A stretch of DNA of 59,331 nucleotides from Borreliella californiensis (GTDB taxonomy: Bacteria; Spirochaetota; Spirochaetia; Borreliales; Borreliaceae): positions 162,541 to 221,871 of the forward strand of contig NZ_JACHFB010000002.1 of NCBI RefSeq assembly GCF_014205885.1, in the 5' to 3' direction. The position numbers and the translations under genes were made by a program. The number at the start of each line of letters is the position of its first letter. The first letter of the stretch is position 1. The notes beneath the pieces were generated by a model. The model worked only from the letters and a program-made list of their open reading frames with translations, had not been told where the DNA came from and made no database searches. This document shows, piece by piece, positions 1-9,330 of this stretch.

Positions 1-1
1 A

Positions 2-406
2 AAAATTGAGCATATTGACGAGAGGTCTTTAAATTTTAATAATTTTGAGTTTCAAAAATTAGAAGAATCTTCTTTAGAAGAAGAAGATTTGCGCGATTTA
101 AGCGTTGAAGACATTATTGCAGATATTGATAAAGATTTAATAGATACTTCAGATGAAGATGTTGAACTAGATCTTAGAGAAGATTTCGAGAATGATGATG
201 TGAAAAACAGCTTTAAATTAAATTCAAGCGAAGGAGTGGTTCACTCTCCTATGCTGTATTTTAGCCTTATTTCTCTTTTTCTTTTGATATTTTTTTCTTT
301 GTTTTTAGTTTTTTCAAAATTTTTAAAACCTAGAGATTTTGTTTCATATTACTTTGAATATGGTAAAAAGAGAATTGAGAAATATGAAAAAGATCAATAT
401 GTTTAA
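2..406 (+). CDS. Membrane protein, N-terminus outside the window (bb0260-like)
   Basis: The frame is open from the first bases of the window, so this is the 3' part of a gene that begins upstream. The visible 134 residues are first very acidic, rich in Glu, Asp and Ser, with short E/D runs. A strongly hydrophobic segment of about 24 residues follows (window residues about 84-108), then a short basic tail rich in Lys, Arg and Tyr. This suggests a single-pass protein with a long acidic N-terminal side and a short C-terminal tail. Its last codons overlap the start of the lytic transglycosylase gene, so the two are probably co-transcribed. I recognise no domain. The name comes only from its position relative to the B31 gene order. 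Confidence 0.75.
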   Translation, partial: KIEHIDERSLNFNNFEFQKLEESSLEEEDLRDLSVEDIIADIDKDLIDTSDEDVELDLREDFENDDVKNSFKLNSSEGVVHSPMLYFSLISLFLLIFFSLFLVFSKFLKPRDFVSYYFEYGKKRIEKYEKDQYV

Positions 407-2552
407 TAGAAGTTTTTTTGTATTACAAAATTTTCTTTTTCTTTTTTTATTTTTAAGTTTAGTTTCTTGCTTTGCAAAAAAAGAAATTCCAGATAATAAT
501 TTTATTAAGGCGCATTCAAAAGAGTTTGATTTAAATAATCTAAATTGGTTATGGAATTTTGATTATTCAAAAAAAGATTTTGATAAGCATTTTAATATAG
601 ATCCAAGTTCTTATATATATGTTGCTTATTTATTTAAAAAAATAGGATTTGAAGAGAAATTTGTAGAGTATATGAAAAAGGCCATAGCTAATGGGGATAG
701 CATTGCATCTCAGTTTGCTGGAATTAAGCTTATTGAATATTTTAATTCAATAAAAGAGTATTTTGCATCTGAATTGATTGGGGAGAAGCTTTATAAAAAA
801 TACGAAAACAATAAATTTATTATATTGGGTTACTTTAAAAGTCTTTATTGGCAAAAGAAAAACGATAAGGCACTTAGTCTTTTAAATAAGCTTAATAAGA
901 TGAAATTTTCTGATTATCAGGAAAATGAAAATATTTTATTAAAAGCAGCTCTTTATCTTAATCTTTCTAATATAGGTGAGTCAAAAATTTATTTTAATGA
1001 ACTTTTTGAGAATTTACCTGCAAATTATTTACATGTAAGAGCTTATGATTATTTTATTATTGAAAATAAGTCTAAGTATTTTGGTACAAATTTTTTAAAT
1101 CTTGTTAGATTTAAGTATGAAGTGGCAAATGGTAATTTTAACGGTGCAATAAATATATTAAATAAAAATGGCTTAAATGATTATTATGATAATAATATTG
1201 TATTAAGTGATATTTATAAGGCTTTTATTAGTTCTGGCAAAGTTTCAAATGCTTTAACATTTTTTAGTAAAATAAGGAGCAAATATAAAAATTATTATTT
1301 AGGCATTCTAAATCTTAGAGAAAAAAATAATTTAGGACTTCTTCTTTTAAAAGAATATCTTGAAGGTTTAAATCTTAATAATGAGATTAACAGGCTTGAT
1401 TTACTTAATTTAGCTTTTAGCAATTTAATTTTTACTAAGAGAGCAAGGGATTATTTTGCCGAAAGCGTAGCCAAGTTTTATATTGAGAGCGATAAAAAAA
1501 ATTCTACTTTTATTAAGATTTTAGAAGAGTATATTTTAGAATCAATTCAGCTTGAAGATTATGGCAATCTTTATAAACTTTATTCTAATTCTCAAAAAGT
1601 TATTTCTAATTCTATTTTGTCTAAGCTTGCTTTTATTAATGCGCGGCTTATATATCATAAGTTAATTCAACCTAACGTAAGCGGAGAATACAAAAGTCTT
1701 TTGCATTCTGCTGTTAATTATGATAAATGGTCTTATTCTTCATTTATGAGCAAATACTTGCTAGATCAAAATATTGATGAATTTTTTACAGGTGGGTCTG
1801 ATATTAAATATGAGCAATCTGATTATGAGATTTTTTTGGAAGGATTTTTAAAATTCAATCTTTGCAATTATGTTAGAGGGTTTATTTCTGATGATTTTAG
1901 GAATGGATATAAATTTTCACTCGATTTTTATCGAAAAGTATACGATGAACTTTTAAAGAGTGAAAATTACTACGATGCAACTCTTGTAATTAATTATCTT
2001 GTAAATCAAGATGAATCTGCTTTAATGGAAAATGATTATAAACGGCTTTATCCTTATTTGTATGGATCTTTGGTGGAATATTGGGCTAAAAGGCGGGGGC
2101 TTGAAACTAGCGTTGTATTTTCTTTAATAAAAGCGGAGAGTAGCTTTGAGAAAAATGCTGTCTCAAAACCAGGTGCTGTTGGTCTTATGCAGGTTATGCC
2201 ATCAACAGCAAATGATATTTCTAAAGAACTTAAGTATTTTAATTATGATTTAAAGATTCCAAAAGATAATATAATAATTGGGACATATTATTTGAAAAAA
2301 AGAATATCTACAACTGGCAGTCTTTATAAGGCTCTTGCATCTTACAATGGGGGTATTGGTAATGTTAGAAAGTGGGAAAAAAGTTATGGTCATTTGTCAA
2401 AAGAGCTTTTTATTGAGGCAATTCCTTTTAGTCAGACTAGAAATTATATTAAAAAAATATTGGTTTATTCGGTGTTTTATGACGCTTTGTATGAAAAGAA
2501 GGGGATAGATTCGGTAATAGTTAAAATTATGGGTGAATTCCCCAAAAATTAG
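384..2552 (+). CDS. slt: Lipoprotein soluble lytic murein transglycosylase (Slt family)
   Basis: Predicted enzyme of 722 residues that cleaves the glycan strands of peptidoglycan, forming 1,6-anhydro-muramic ends. The start chosen at 384 (MKKINMFNR) gives a short basic head, a Phe/Leu-rich core and a lipobox LVSC, so it is probably a lipoprotein. An in-frame start at 339 lies deep in the upstream gene, and ATG 399 is also possible. The middle 450 residues look helical and repetitive, like the superhelical part of Slt70. The catalytic SLT domain lies in the last 130 residues: IKAESSF carries the acid Glu, followed by [13 protein letters not shown] and the ALASYNGG motif. It overlaps the preceding gene by 23 bp and precedes uppP, an envelope gene set. 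Family assignment is firm. The lipid anchor is inferred from the lipobox. Confidence 0.92.
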   Translation: MKKINMFNRSFFVLQNFLFLFLFLSLVSCFAKKEIPDNNFIKAHSKEFDLNNLNWLWNFDYSKKDFDKHFNIDPSSYIYVAYLFKKIGFEEKFVEYMKKAIANGDSIASQFAGIKLIEYFNSIKEYFASELIGEKLYKKYENNKFIILGYFKSLYWQKKNDKALSLLNKLNKMKFSDYQENENILLKAALYLNLSNIGESKIYFNELFENLPANYLHVRAYDYFIIENKSKYFGTNFLNLVRFKYEVANGNFNGAINILNKNGLNDYYDNNIVLSDIYKAFISSGKVSNALTFFSKIRSKYKNYYLGILNLREKNNLGLLLLKEYLEGLNLNNEINRLDLLNLAFSNLIFTKRARDYFAESVAKFYIESDKKNSTFIKILEEYILESIQLEDYGNLYKLYSNSQKVISNSILSKLAFINARLIYHKLIQPNVSGEYKSLLHSAVNYDKWSYSSFMSKYLLDQNIDEFFTGGSDIKYEQSDYEIFLEGFLKFNLCNYVRGFISDDFRNGYKFSLDFYRKVYDELLKSENYYDATLVINYLVNQDESALMENDYKRLYPYLYGSLVEYWAKRRGLETSVVFSLIKAESSFEKNAVSKPGAVGLMQVMPSTANDISKELKYFNYDLKIPKDNIIIGTYYLKKRISTTGSLYKALASYNGGIGNVRKWEKSYGHLSKELFIEAIPFSQTRNYIKKILVYSVFYDALYEKKGIDSVIVKIMGEFPKN

Positions 2553-2565
2553 CATGGAGCATTTA

Positions 2566-3366
2566 ATGACAAATATTTTAAATGCAATTATTTTGGGCAT
2601 TGTTCAAGGCATTGCAGAGTTTTTACCAATATCTAGTTCAGGACATTTATTACTTTTTAGGCATTTTATGAATTTAAAGCTCTCAATAATATTTGATATT
2701 TATTTACATCTTGCAACAGTTTTAGTGATTATTATTTACTATCGTCAAAGGATTTTAGAGCTTTTTTTAACTTTTATTAGATTTGTTTTAAGGAAAACTG
2801 GTAAATCCGATTTAGAAAATTTAAGATTAATGCTGCTGATATTAATAATAACTATTGTTACCGGAGTTGTTGGGACTTTTATTTCAAAATACGAGAGAAT
2901 ATTTACATTACCGTTTGTTTTAATTAATTTTATTATAACAGGGATTTTAATCTTGATTTTAGAATTTAATTTTTTAAAAATTGATTTTAAAGGTAATATT
3001 TTGTTAGTAGGAATTTTTATGGGGCTGATGCAGGGTTTGGGCGTGCTTCCAGGAATCTCTCGTTCGGGAGTTACAATCTTTTCTGCTTTGGTTATTGGAT
3101 TTAATAGAAAAAGTGCATTTGAAATTTCATTTTTATCTTTAATTCCAATAGTTTTTGGAGCGATTTTATTAAAACATAAAGAATTCTATGATATTTTTAT
3201 GGTTTTAAATTTTTTTGAAATAAACTTAGGAGCATTGGTTGCTTTTGTTGTGGGCATTTTTTCAATAAATTTCTTTTTTAAAATGCTTAATAATAAAAAA
3301 CTGTATTATTTTTCGATATATTTATTTGCACTTTCAAGTATAGTTTATTATTTTTTTAGAATATGA
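2566..3366 (+). CDS. uppP: Undecaprenyl-diphosphatase UppP (BacA family)
   Basis: Integral membrane phosphatase of 266 residues that recycles undecaprenyl pyrophosphate to the monophosphate lipid carrier used in peptidoglycan synthesis. The two family signatures are present: [11 protein letters not shown] near residue 20, and [15 protein letters not shown] near residue 155, with the Arg-Ser pair of the active site. About seven or eight hydrophobic segments cover the rest. An in-frame GTG at 2533 would add 11 residues. ATG 2566 is preferred because GGAG at 2556-2559 lies six bases upstream, and because the protein then starts like other family members. Its TGA overlaps the ATG of ftsK (ATGA), which suggests translational coupling. 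Confidence 0.95.
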   Translation: MTNILNAIILGIVQGIAEFLPISSSGHLLLFRHFMNLKLSIIFDIYLHLATVLVIIIYYRQRILELFLTFIRFVLRKTGKSDLENLRLMLLILIITIVTGVVGTFISKYERIFTLPFVLINFIITGILILILEFNFLKIDFKGNILLVGIFMGLMQGLGVLPGISRSGVTIFSALVIGFNRKSAFEISFLSLIPIVFGAILLKHKEFYDIFMVLNFFEINLGALVAFVVGIFSINFFFKMLNNKKLYYFSIYLFALSSIVYYFFRI

Positions 3367-5732
3367 AAGATTTTTATCAGTATTTTCAATTTTTGTTTTT
3401 TTTTATGCTTTCAGTTATTTCTTTTTCTCTTTTTGTAGCATTGACTCCTTTGAGCAATGTATTTATATTTTTTGTTTTCAATTTACTAGGACAAATACTT
3501 CTTAATGTTTTTTCATTTTTGTCATTTTATTTAATAGCATATCCAATTGTTAATTGGTACGCCTATAAAAAACATATTTTTACTAAACGATTTGTATTTA
3601 ATTGGAATTATACCGTAATATTGTTTTTTACTTTAATATTTTTAATAAAAATTAATTCTAATGTTGAAAAGTCTTATTTTATTAAGATATTTCTTATTAA
3701 TTTTGGCATAGTATTAGGGAATTTTTTTATTTTTACTCTTTTAATTTTAGAATTTGTTGTTTGGATTTACTTGAATTATGTCTTTTTTAAAGATGTTAAT
3801 TTTATTTTAGATACTTTTAAATTTTTAGAGTTTAAGATTAAAATTTTGTTTGAAAATATATTAAGTTATTTCCCCTTTTCAAATTCACTAGATGTAAAAA
3901 AAGATATTAAAGTTTATGGAGATTCTGTAGATGATCTTAAAGATTCTCAAGTTTTTGATGATAAAGAGAATATTATTAATGATGAGGAATATCAAGCTTT
4001 ATGGTCATTTAGCGCTTTTTTAAGAAAAAATAAAAGACCTTCCAATATTAATTTAGATAAAACTGTTTTTGAGGGCTCAGATCTTGAGGAAGCAAACGCA
4101 AACTCTTTAAATAAGGAGACTTCGAATGATAATGCTTTAAATTCAGATGAAAATGTAGATGAAATTGATGAGTCTTGTGAATATAAATATTTAGACAATC
4201 TTGAGGATAATAAGTTAATTCTTGGTGGAAAGGTTAAGGCCTGTGAGATAAGGACTAAGGGTATAATTAGTCAAGTTGTTATTCCTCGTGTTTATAACGA
4301 AAATTTAGCTTTGAATAAAAAAAGTGATTCTTACGGTATTGATATTTCAGTTTTTGACCAGAAAGAGATTAAAAATGATGTAGAGGATATTGAATATGAT
4401 AAAGAAATTCAAAAGCAATCAATGATTCTCCAGGAGACATTAAAAGAGTTTAATATTAATGCCAAATTAATTGATATTATTAAAGGCCCTGTTGTGACAA
4501 TGTATGCTATTCGTCCAGATAAGGGAATTAAGCTTTCTAAAATTACTTCTATTTCTGATAATATTGCCTTAAGGCTTGCGGCTATTAGGGTTAGGATTAT
4601 TGCTCCAATTCCTGGCAGAGAAGCTGTAGGAATTGAAATTCCTAATAAAAGGCGTGAGTTTATTTTGATTTCAGAGATAATAGACAGCAAGGAATTCAGA
4701 GGTGATTTTAGAATTCCTTTTGCTCTTGGAAAGGAGATTAGTGGTGAAAATATTGTTTTTGACCTTGTTAATTCTCCTCATTTATTAATAGCTGGTGCAA
4801 CTGGTGCGGGTAAATCTGTTTGTGTGAACTCGTTAATTGCTTCAATTATTTTTTCAAAATCTCCAGATGAAGTGAAATTAATTATGATAGATCCCAAAAT
4901 AGTTGAGCTTAAACTTTTTAATGATATTCCTCATTTATTAACTCCAGTTATTACGGATGTAAAGAGAGCTTTAGAGGCTCTTAGATGGTGTCTTGATGAA
5001 ATGGAGAGAAGGTATGTGCTTCTTGATAATTTATTAGTAAGAGATATTTCTTCTTATAATAAAAAAATAAAAGATGAGAATTTGAATTTAATGATTTTGC
5101 CATATCTTGTAATAATTATTGATGAATTTGCAGATCTTATTCTTTCTGCAAGAAAAGATTTGGAAAATTTAATTTCTAGACTTGCTGCAATGGCTAGAGC
5201 TGTGGGGATTCATTTAGTTCTTGCAACCCAAAGACCCTCAGTCGACGTTATTACGGGGGTAATAAAAGCCAATTTTCCTTCAAGGATTTCTTTCATGGTA
5301 GCCAGTTCTATGGATTCCAGAATAATTCTTGGATCTTCTGGTGCTGAAAAGCTTTTAGGAAAGGGAGACATGCTTTATATTAGTTCTTTAAATCCTTTCC
5401 CTCAAAGAATTCAGGGTGGATTTTTAAAGGAAAGAGAAGTTTACAGGCTTGTTGAAGAGGTTAAAAAATTTGGTTCTCCAAATTATATTGATGATGAAAT
5501 ATTTATTGATAGTGTAAAAGAGGCAGATTTAGTTGCTCTTGGCCCTTCTGATGAACCAATGTTTGATGAAGCTCTTGAGATTGTTAAAGTCACAAGAAAA
5601 GCATCGGCATCTTATCTGCAAAGAAGGTTAAAGATAGGCTACAATAGAGCAGCTAGAATTATTGAAATTATGGAAGATATGGGATATGTAGGGCCTGTTA
5701 ATGGATCAAAACCAAGAGAGGTATTAATTTAA
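3363..5732 (+). CDS. ftsK: DNA translocase FtsK/SpoIIIE
   Basis: Septum-linked DNA motor of 789 residues that pumps chromosome ends through the closing division site. The first 170 residues contain about four hydrophobic segments. An acidic, low-complexity linker follows (about residues 180-330). The motor domain then shows the Walker A motif [10 protein letters not shown] at about residues 477-487, Walker [11 protein letters not shown] and the [12 protein letters not shown] sensor segment. The last 65 residues match the winged-helix gamma domain that reads KOPS-like sequences ([16 protein letters not shown]). The linker is short compared with E. coli FtsK. The start overlaps uppP by 4 bp. 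Such a motor is of interest on a linear chromosome with hairpin ends, where dimer resolution of the usual kind should not be needed. Confidence 0.96.
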   Translation: MKDFYQYFQFLFFFMLSVISFSLFVALTPLSNVFIFFVFNLLGQILLNVFSFLSFYLIAYPIVNWYAYKKHIFTKRFVFNWNYTVILFFTLIFLIKINSNVEKSYFIKIFLINFGIVLGNFFIFTLLILEFVVWIYLNYVFFKDVNFILDTFKFLEFKIKILFENILSYFPFSNSLDVKKDIKVYGDSVDDLKDSQVFDDKENIINDEEYQALWSFSAFLRKNKRPSNINLDKTVFEGSDLEEANANSLNKETSNDNALNSDENVDEIDESCEYKYLDNLEDNKLILGGKVKACEIRTKGIISQVVIPRVYNENLALNKKSDSYGIDISVFDQKEIKNDVEDIEYDKEIQKQSMILQETLKEFNINAKLIDIIKGPVVTMYAIRPDKGIKLSKITSISDNIALRLAAIRVRIIAPIPGREAVGIEIPNKRREFILISEIIDSKEFRGDFRIPFALGKEISGENIVFDLVNSPHLLIAGATGAGKSVCVNSLIASIIFSKSPDEVKLIMIDPKIVELKLFNDIPHLLTPVITDVKRALEALRWCLDEMERRYVLLDNLLVRDISSYNKKIKDENLNLMILPYLVIIIDEFADLILSARKDLENLISRLAAMARAVGIHLVLATQRPSVDVITGVIKANFPSRISFMVASSMDSRIILGSSGAEKLLGKGDMLYISSLNPFPQRIQGGFLKEREVYRLVEEVKKFGSPNYIDDEIFIDSVKEADLVALGPSDEPMFDEALEIVKVTRKASASYLQRRLKIGYNRAARIIEIMEDMGYVGPVNGSKPREVLI

Positions 5733-5737
5733 AATAA

Positions 5738-5761
5738 AGAGACATCCATTTGAACATCTCT
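5738..5761 (-). terminator. Probable rpsU terminator between convergent ftsK and rpsU
   Basis: Read on the minus strand, AGAGATGT and ATGTCTCT form an 8-bp stem (two G-T pairs) with an 8-base loop. It is followed by a T-rich stretch (TTATTTT), as in an intrinsic terminator for the rpsU side. On the plus strand the stem is weaker and no T-run follows, so it would serve ftsK less well. No folding calculation was made. Confidence 0.5.
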
Positions 5762-5767
5762 TGTGGT

Positions 5768-5977
5768 CTATCTATTGGTTTTTTGTTTTAATTTTCTTAC
5801 TTTTTTTGCTTGTTTTCTTTTAAAAGCTTTTTCCTTTTTTACGCGTATTGTGGATGGTTTTTCATAGTATTCTCTTCTTTTCCATTCGCGAATAATTGCC
5901 TCTTTTTCAATCATTCTTTTAAAACGTTTCAATGCTTTTTCAAGATTTTCATTTTTATCCACAGTAACTGTTACCAA
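5768..5977 (-). CDS. rpsU: 30S ribosomal protein S21
   Basis: Small basic ribosomal protein of 69 residues, full length for the bS21 family. The N-terminal [20 protein letters not shown] and the central REYYEKPS block are typical, and the tail is Lys/Arg-rich. The start codon is TTG at 5977. This is supported by the strongest Shine-Dalgarno sequence I saw in the window, AGGAGGTGA, ending six bases upstream. S21 takes part in mRNA selection at initiation in other bacteria. The Shine-Dalgarno sits against the stop codon of the upstream M23 gene (15-base gap), so rpsU is probably the last gene of the recJ-M23-rpsU unit. Confidence 0.97.
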
Positions 5978-5991
5978 AAAATCACCTCCTT

Positions 5992-6936
5992 TTACTCTAT
6001 TCTTTTAATATTATTTATTATTTTATTTTTGTCAATAAGCATACCATTTAAAAGGAAATCTGGGTTTATTGCTATGCCGTTAATTCTTGCTTCGAAGTGT
6101 AAATGAGGGCCTGTTGAGAGGCCTGTATTTCCAGTATGTCCAATATATTCCCCAGCGCTAACTATTTTATTTTCACTTATTCCCAATTTTGAGAGGTGAA
6201 GGTAAATTGTAAATATGCCCGGTAAATGTTGTATTATAAGGGTATTGCCCGTTAGCTCTCTATTTTGTGCAAATACAACTTTTCCTTTACCAGCAGCAAA
6301 AATTGGAGTGTTCTCCCTTTTAAATGGGGCATAATCAATTCCATTGTGCATTGTATAATTTGAAATTTTTTTGCCACCTTGCATGTAAAGCCTTAAATCT
6401 CCGTATTGGCTTGTTACAATATATTTATCTTTTATTGGTTTAACTAAAGTATCATAGTGGTATATTGTTGTGTCTCCAGTATTGCCAATAATATTCCACA
6501 AAACCAAAGCCTGTTCTTTTTGTTTCGTTGATTTTTTTTGGGTTATAAGCTTGGCTTTTTCTTTGTTAAAACTGATTTTTGTTTTTTTGAAGTTAAATTT
6601 TTTTATTTCTATTTCTTTGATGTAGCTTTTATTTTCAAATTCTATTTGAATTTTTCTTTTACCCTCTTTTATCATTGGTGTAATTCCCATAAATGCTATG
6701 TAGTAAATTTTACTTCCTACTGTAAATTTAAATGGAGAAGAGCTTATGATTGGATTTTTATTTGTGCTTAAAAGTGATAAATTTTTAAAATTTTCGTTAC
6801 TTGCAAAGTATATATAATCTCCTTGAAATGCCTCTTTTTTATATTGGACTTTAGGAACAGTATTTGTTATTTCTGAATTTATATTTTCTATTCCTAGAAT
6901 ACACAATATAATTAAGGCTTTTTGTATTCTATACAT
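5992..6936 (-). CDS. Secreted M23-family (LytM/NlpD-like) protein (bb0255-like)
   Basis: Protein of 314 residues. A hydrophobic N-terminal stretch ([15 protein letters not shown]) looks like a signal peptide or anchor. A beta-rich middle part follows. The C-terminal LytM/M23 domain spans about residues 190-300. It keeps all the zinc-site residues: HNGID, the LHLSKL segment and HLHFEARI, so catalysis is possible (unlike many degenerate LytM activators). The likely role is cleavage of peptide cross-links in peptidoglycan, or control of such cleavage at the septum. It overlaps recJ by 8 bp and is followed at once by rpsU. The exact bond cleaved cannot be read from the sequence. Confidence 0.88.
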   Translation of the reverse strand: MYRIQKALIILCILGIENINSEITNTVPKVQYKKEAFQGDYIYFASNENFKNLSLLSTNKNPIISSSPFKFTVGSKIYYIAFMGITPMIKEGKRKIQIEFENKSYIKEIEIKKFNFKKTKISFNKEKAKLITQKKSTKQKEQALVLWNIIGNTGDTTIYHYDTLVKPIKDKYIVTSQYGDLRLYMQGGKKISNYTMHNGIDYAPFKRENTPIFAAGKGKVVFAQNRELTGNTLIIQHLPGIFTIYLHLSKLGISENKIVSAGEYIGHTGNTGLSTGPHLHFEARINGIAINPDFLLNGMLIDKNKIINNIKRIE

Positions 6937-9055
6937 TGATTTGAGTACTCTTTTTTATGTCTATGATTTTCAAAATTTTTTCTCTAGGATAATAAAAATC
7001 TTCATTAACTGTAAAAATGATGTCTAAGTATTGATCTTCTTTTATATCCAATTCTTCTATTTTTTTTGTTCCGTTAAAAAAAATAGCTTTATAGTAATCG
7101 TTTTGTGATTTAATGCGCATGTTTATATGTTTTGAGCTATGATTCTTGTCAATTATTTTAAGTTCTTGAAGGTAAACATTTTCCATCATTAAGATTGGCT
7201 CTCTAAATTCATAACCATAAGGTTCAAATATTTCTATTGTTTTGAAAAGAGAATCTTTTGTTAAATTCTTTGGAAGAATGGCATCTATTGGTATTGATTT
7301 GTTTTCATCAGCAGGTTCATATTCAACTTTTGTAGTTGCATATTCTAATTCTTTAATAAAGTCTTCGAGTAAATTTTCATGCAGCGTAAATCCAGCAGCA
7401 GCTTTATGTCCCCCCGAATTTATTACTAAATGGGAAGGTATTGTTGATATTAGTGTTTTTGAATTGATTTTATTGTTTGATCTAATTGATCCTTTAATAA
7501 TATTATCTTGCTTTGTTAAAAAAATGGCAACTTTTTGGTAGTAAGCAGAAAGTCTAGTTGCAATTCTAGAACTTATTCCTTTTGGGGTATTTTTATCATA
7601 GCAAACTATGAATTTATCGTTTTTAAAAATAGTATTTTTATTATGCGAATTCCAAGCTTTTTCTTCTTTGCGTTTTCTCAGTTCGTTGATTTCTTTTATT
7701 TCTTTAAATTTATTTTCTATTTGATTAATGTCATTAGTTAGTAAAAAATTTATTGCAATATCTGCTTTTTCAAGCCTTCCTGTTGAGTTTAGTATTGGCG
7801 CAATTTTATATGCAATATCCATTGAATTTATATTTGGTTTTGTTAATATGTTTGCATCTTTTAATAGATAGTTGATAGACATTCTTTCTCTTAGTGCGAT
7901 TTCTTTAAGTCCTACTTTTAGGATTATTCTGTTTTCATTAATAATGGGCATATTGTCCGCTATTGTTCCTATTGCAACAAAGCTAAGTCTTTTTAGGCAT
8001 TTTTGGAGAAAATTTTTGTTAGTTTCAAAAATTACGTTGTAAAATATATAGTAAAGCTTGTCTTTAATCTCAACTTCTTTATATCTGAAATATTTAGTTG
8101 CTTGGATTAATTCTGTCAATGTTTTTTTTCTAAAATTTGGATATTTTTTTATAAAATTTTCACTAATATCAATTGTGTTTATGTTTAAACCTCTTGCGAA
8201 GTGTTTATTCAATAATTGATCCTGATCTTCTTTATTAAAGATTACTATATATTTGTTTTGTACAAATTTTTCTAGTTTGTTTGAGTTAATTAAGGGTTCA
8301 TTTTTAGTATTTAATCTTAGATATTGTTTTAGAATGTAGTTGTTTATTTCTATTGCATGAAGAATAATTTCATTTTTTGTTTTTTCTAAAAATAAAAATA
8401 CAAGGTTTTTAGAATAAAGATCTGTAAAGGACATGCTAAGAGCAAGGCAAGTTTTAAAACTTACACAGCATCCTGCTATTTCTTTGAATGGGTATTTGTC
8501 ATCTTTTAGGTGAGGATTTATAACTATGCTTTCAGTTTTAAAGTCTTCGCTTGGAAGATGGTGATCTGTTATTATTATTTCTATTCCTTTAGAATTTGCA
8601 TAATTTATTTCTTCAATGCTGGAAATACCATTATCAACAGTTATTATTAAAGAGATTTTTTTTTCTAAAGCTATGTTGATCAATTCGTTTGAAAGTCCAT
8701 AAAATTCTCCATTTGAAGGTATTTTATAGCTTACATTAAGTCCAAAGTCTTTAAGAGTTTCATACATTATTATTGTTGCTGTGATTCCATCAGCATCTTT
8801 ATCGCCAAAGATTAATATGTTTTCATTATTTTTGATTGCTTTATTAATTCTGTTTATAAATTTATCTATATTTTTTAATAAAAATGGGTTGTGTAATAAA
8901 TTTACGCTGTCTTCAAGAAAAAACATAAAATCTTCTTCTTTGATTTCTCGCTTTATAAGTAAAGTTGCTTCAAAGGTATTAATATTATATTGCTTGGCAA
9001 TGCGAGTTAATTCTTTGTCTTGTATATTAGTTTCTTTTTGTTTCCAAATTTTCAT
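6929..9055 (-). CDS. recJ: Single-strand 5'-3' exonuclease RecJ (DHH family) with a large insert
   Basis: Predicted RecJ of 708 residues, longer than typical RecJ (about 570-600). The DHH phosphoesterase motifs are present: FGDKDADGITAT near residue 83, ITVDNGISS, and ITDHHLPS near residue 159. The DHHA1 domain follows with NSGGHKAAAGFTL, and an OB-fold tail after about residue 590. RecJ digests 5' ends in RecF-pathway recombination and mismatch repair, so its presence in the same window as mutL is apt. The extra length lies between the GCCVSFKTCLAL segment and SFVAIGTIADNMPI, which normally lie close together. That block of about 140 residues is Lys/Asn/Ile-rich and of unknown role. The start at 9055 (ATG) has only a weak ribosome site. 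Confidence 0.93.
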   Translation of the reverse strand: MKIWKQKETNIQDKELTRIAKQYNINTFEATLLIKREIKEEDFMFFLEDSVNLLHNPFLLKNIDKFINRINKAIKNNENILIFGDKDADGITATIIMYETLKDFGLNVSYKIPSNGEFYGLSNELINIALEKKISLIITVDNGISSIEEINYANSKGIEIIITDHHLPSEDFKTESIVINPHLKDDKYPFKEIAGCCVSFKTCLALSMSFTDLYSKNLVFLFLEKTKNEIILHAIEINNYILKQYLRLNTKNEPLINSNKLEKFVQNKYIVIFNKEDQDQLLNKHFARGLNINTIDISENFIKKYPNFRKKTLTELIQATKYFRYKEVEIKDKLYYIFYNVIFETNKNFLQKCLKRLSFVAIGTIADNMPIINENRIILKVGLKEIALRERMSINYLLKDANILTKPNINSMDIAYKIAPILNSTGRLEKADIAINFLLTNDINQIENKFKEIKEINELRKRKEEKAWNSHNKNTIFKNDKFIVCYDKNTPKGISSRIATRLSAYYQKVAIFLTKQDNIIKGSIRSNNKINSKTLISTIPSHLVINSGGHKAAAGFTLHENLLEDFIKELEYATTKVEYEPADENKSIPIDAILPKNLTKDSLFKTIEIFEPYGYEFREPILMMENVYLQELKIIDKNHSSKHINMRIKSQNDYYKAIFFNGTKKIEELDIKEDQYLDIIFTVNEDFYYPREKILKIIDIKKSTQINV

Positions 9056-9330
9056 TTACTTCTCTAGAATTTATTTTTAATGGATTTTTTAAGGATTCTT
9101 CTTTACTAACTTTACCATAGATTAATTAATTTTAAGTAGTAGTCATTATGTTTATTATTAAATGGCATAGTTTTAGTGGATTGTAATTTTTACTGTAATC
9201 CAAACTTATGGTCATAATTTTAACTTTGAAAACTCTCATTTCATCATTTTATAATAAAAAAAAATATTATTAAATGAATTTCCATAAAATATTTGTTTTG
9301 TTATAATTAGCTTAGGAGATTTCAAATTTT
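9056..9330. promoter_or_regulatory. Divergent recJ / lon intergenic region
   Basis: AT-rich spacer of 275 bp that should hold promoters for both directions. For lon, TATAAT at 9302-9307 would place transcription a few bases before the ribosome site AGGAG (9314-9318). No good -35 box lies 17 bp upstream. An imperfect inverted repeat (TGGATTGTA at 9177-9185 with TGTAATCCA at 9194-9202, 9 bp including two G-T pairs) lies mid-spacer and might be an operator or a small RNA fold. I see no open reading frame worth calling. Confidence 0.35.

Noticed and set aside
339..383. Longer N-terminus for the lytic transglycosylase
   Set aside because: It would place 15 polar residues before the signal peptide and overlap the preceding gene by 68 bp; ATG 384 gives a standard lipoprotein signal.
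5810..6106. Plus-strand frame of 98 codons across rpsU and the M23 gene
   Set aside because: It runs antisense through two firmly recognised genes and has the Phe-rich look of the reverse complement of Lys-rich coding DNA.
9177..9202. Terminator between recJ and lon
   Set aside because: Both genes start here rather than end, the stem has two G-T pairs and no T-run follows; noted only as part of the spacer.
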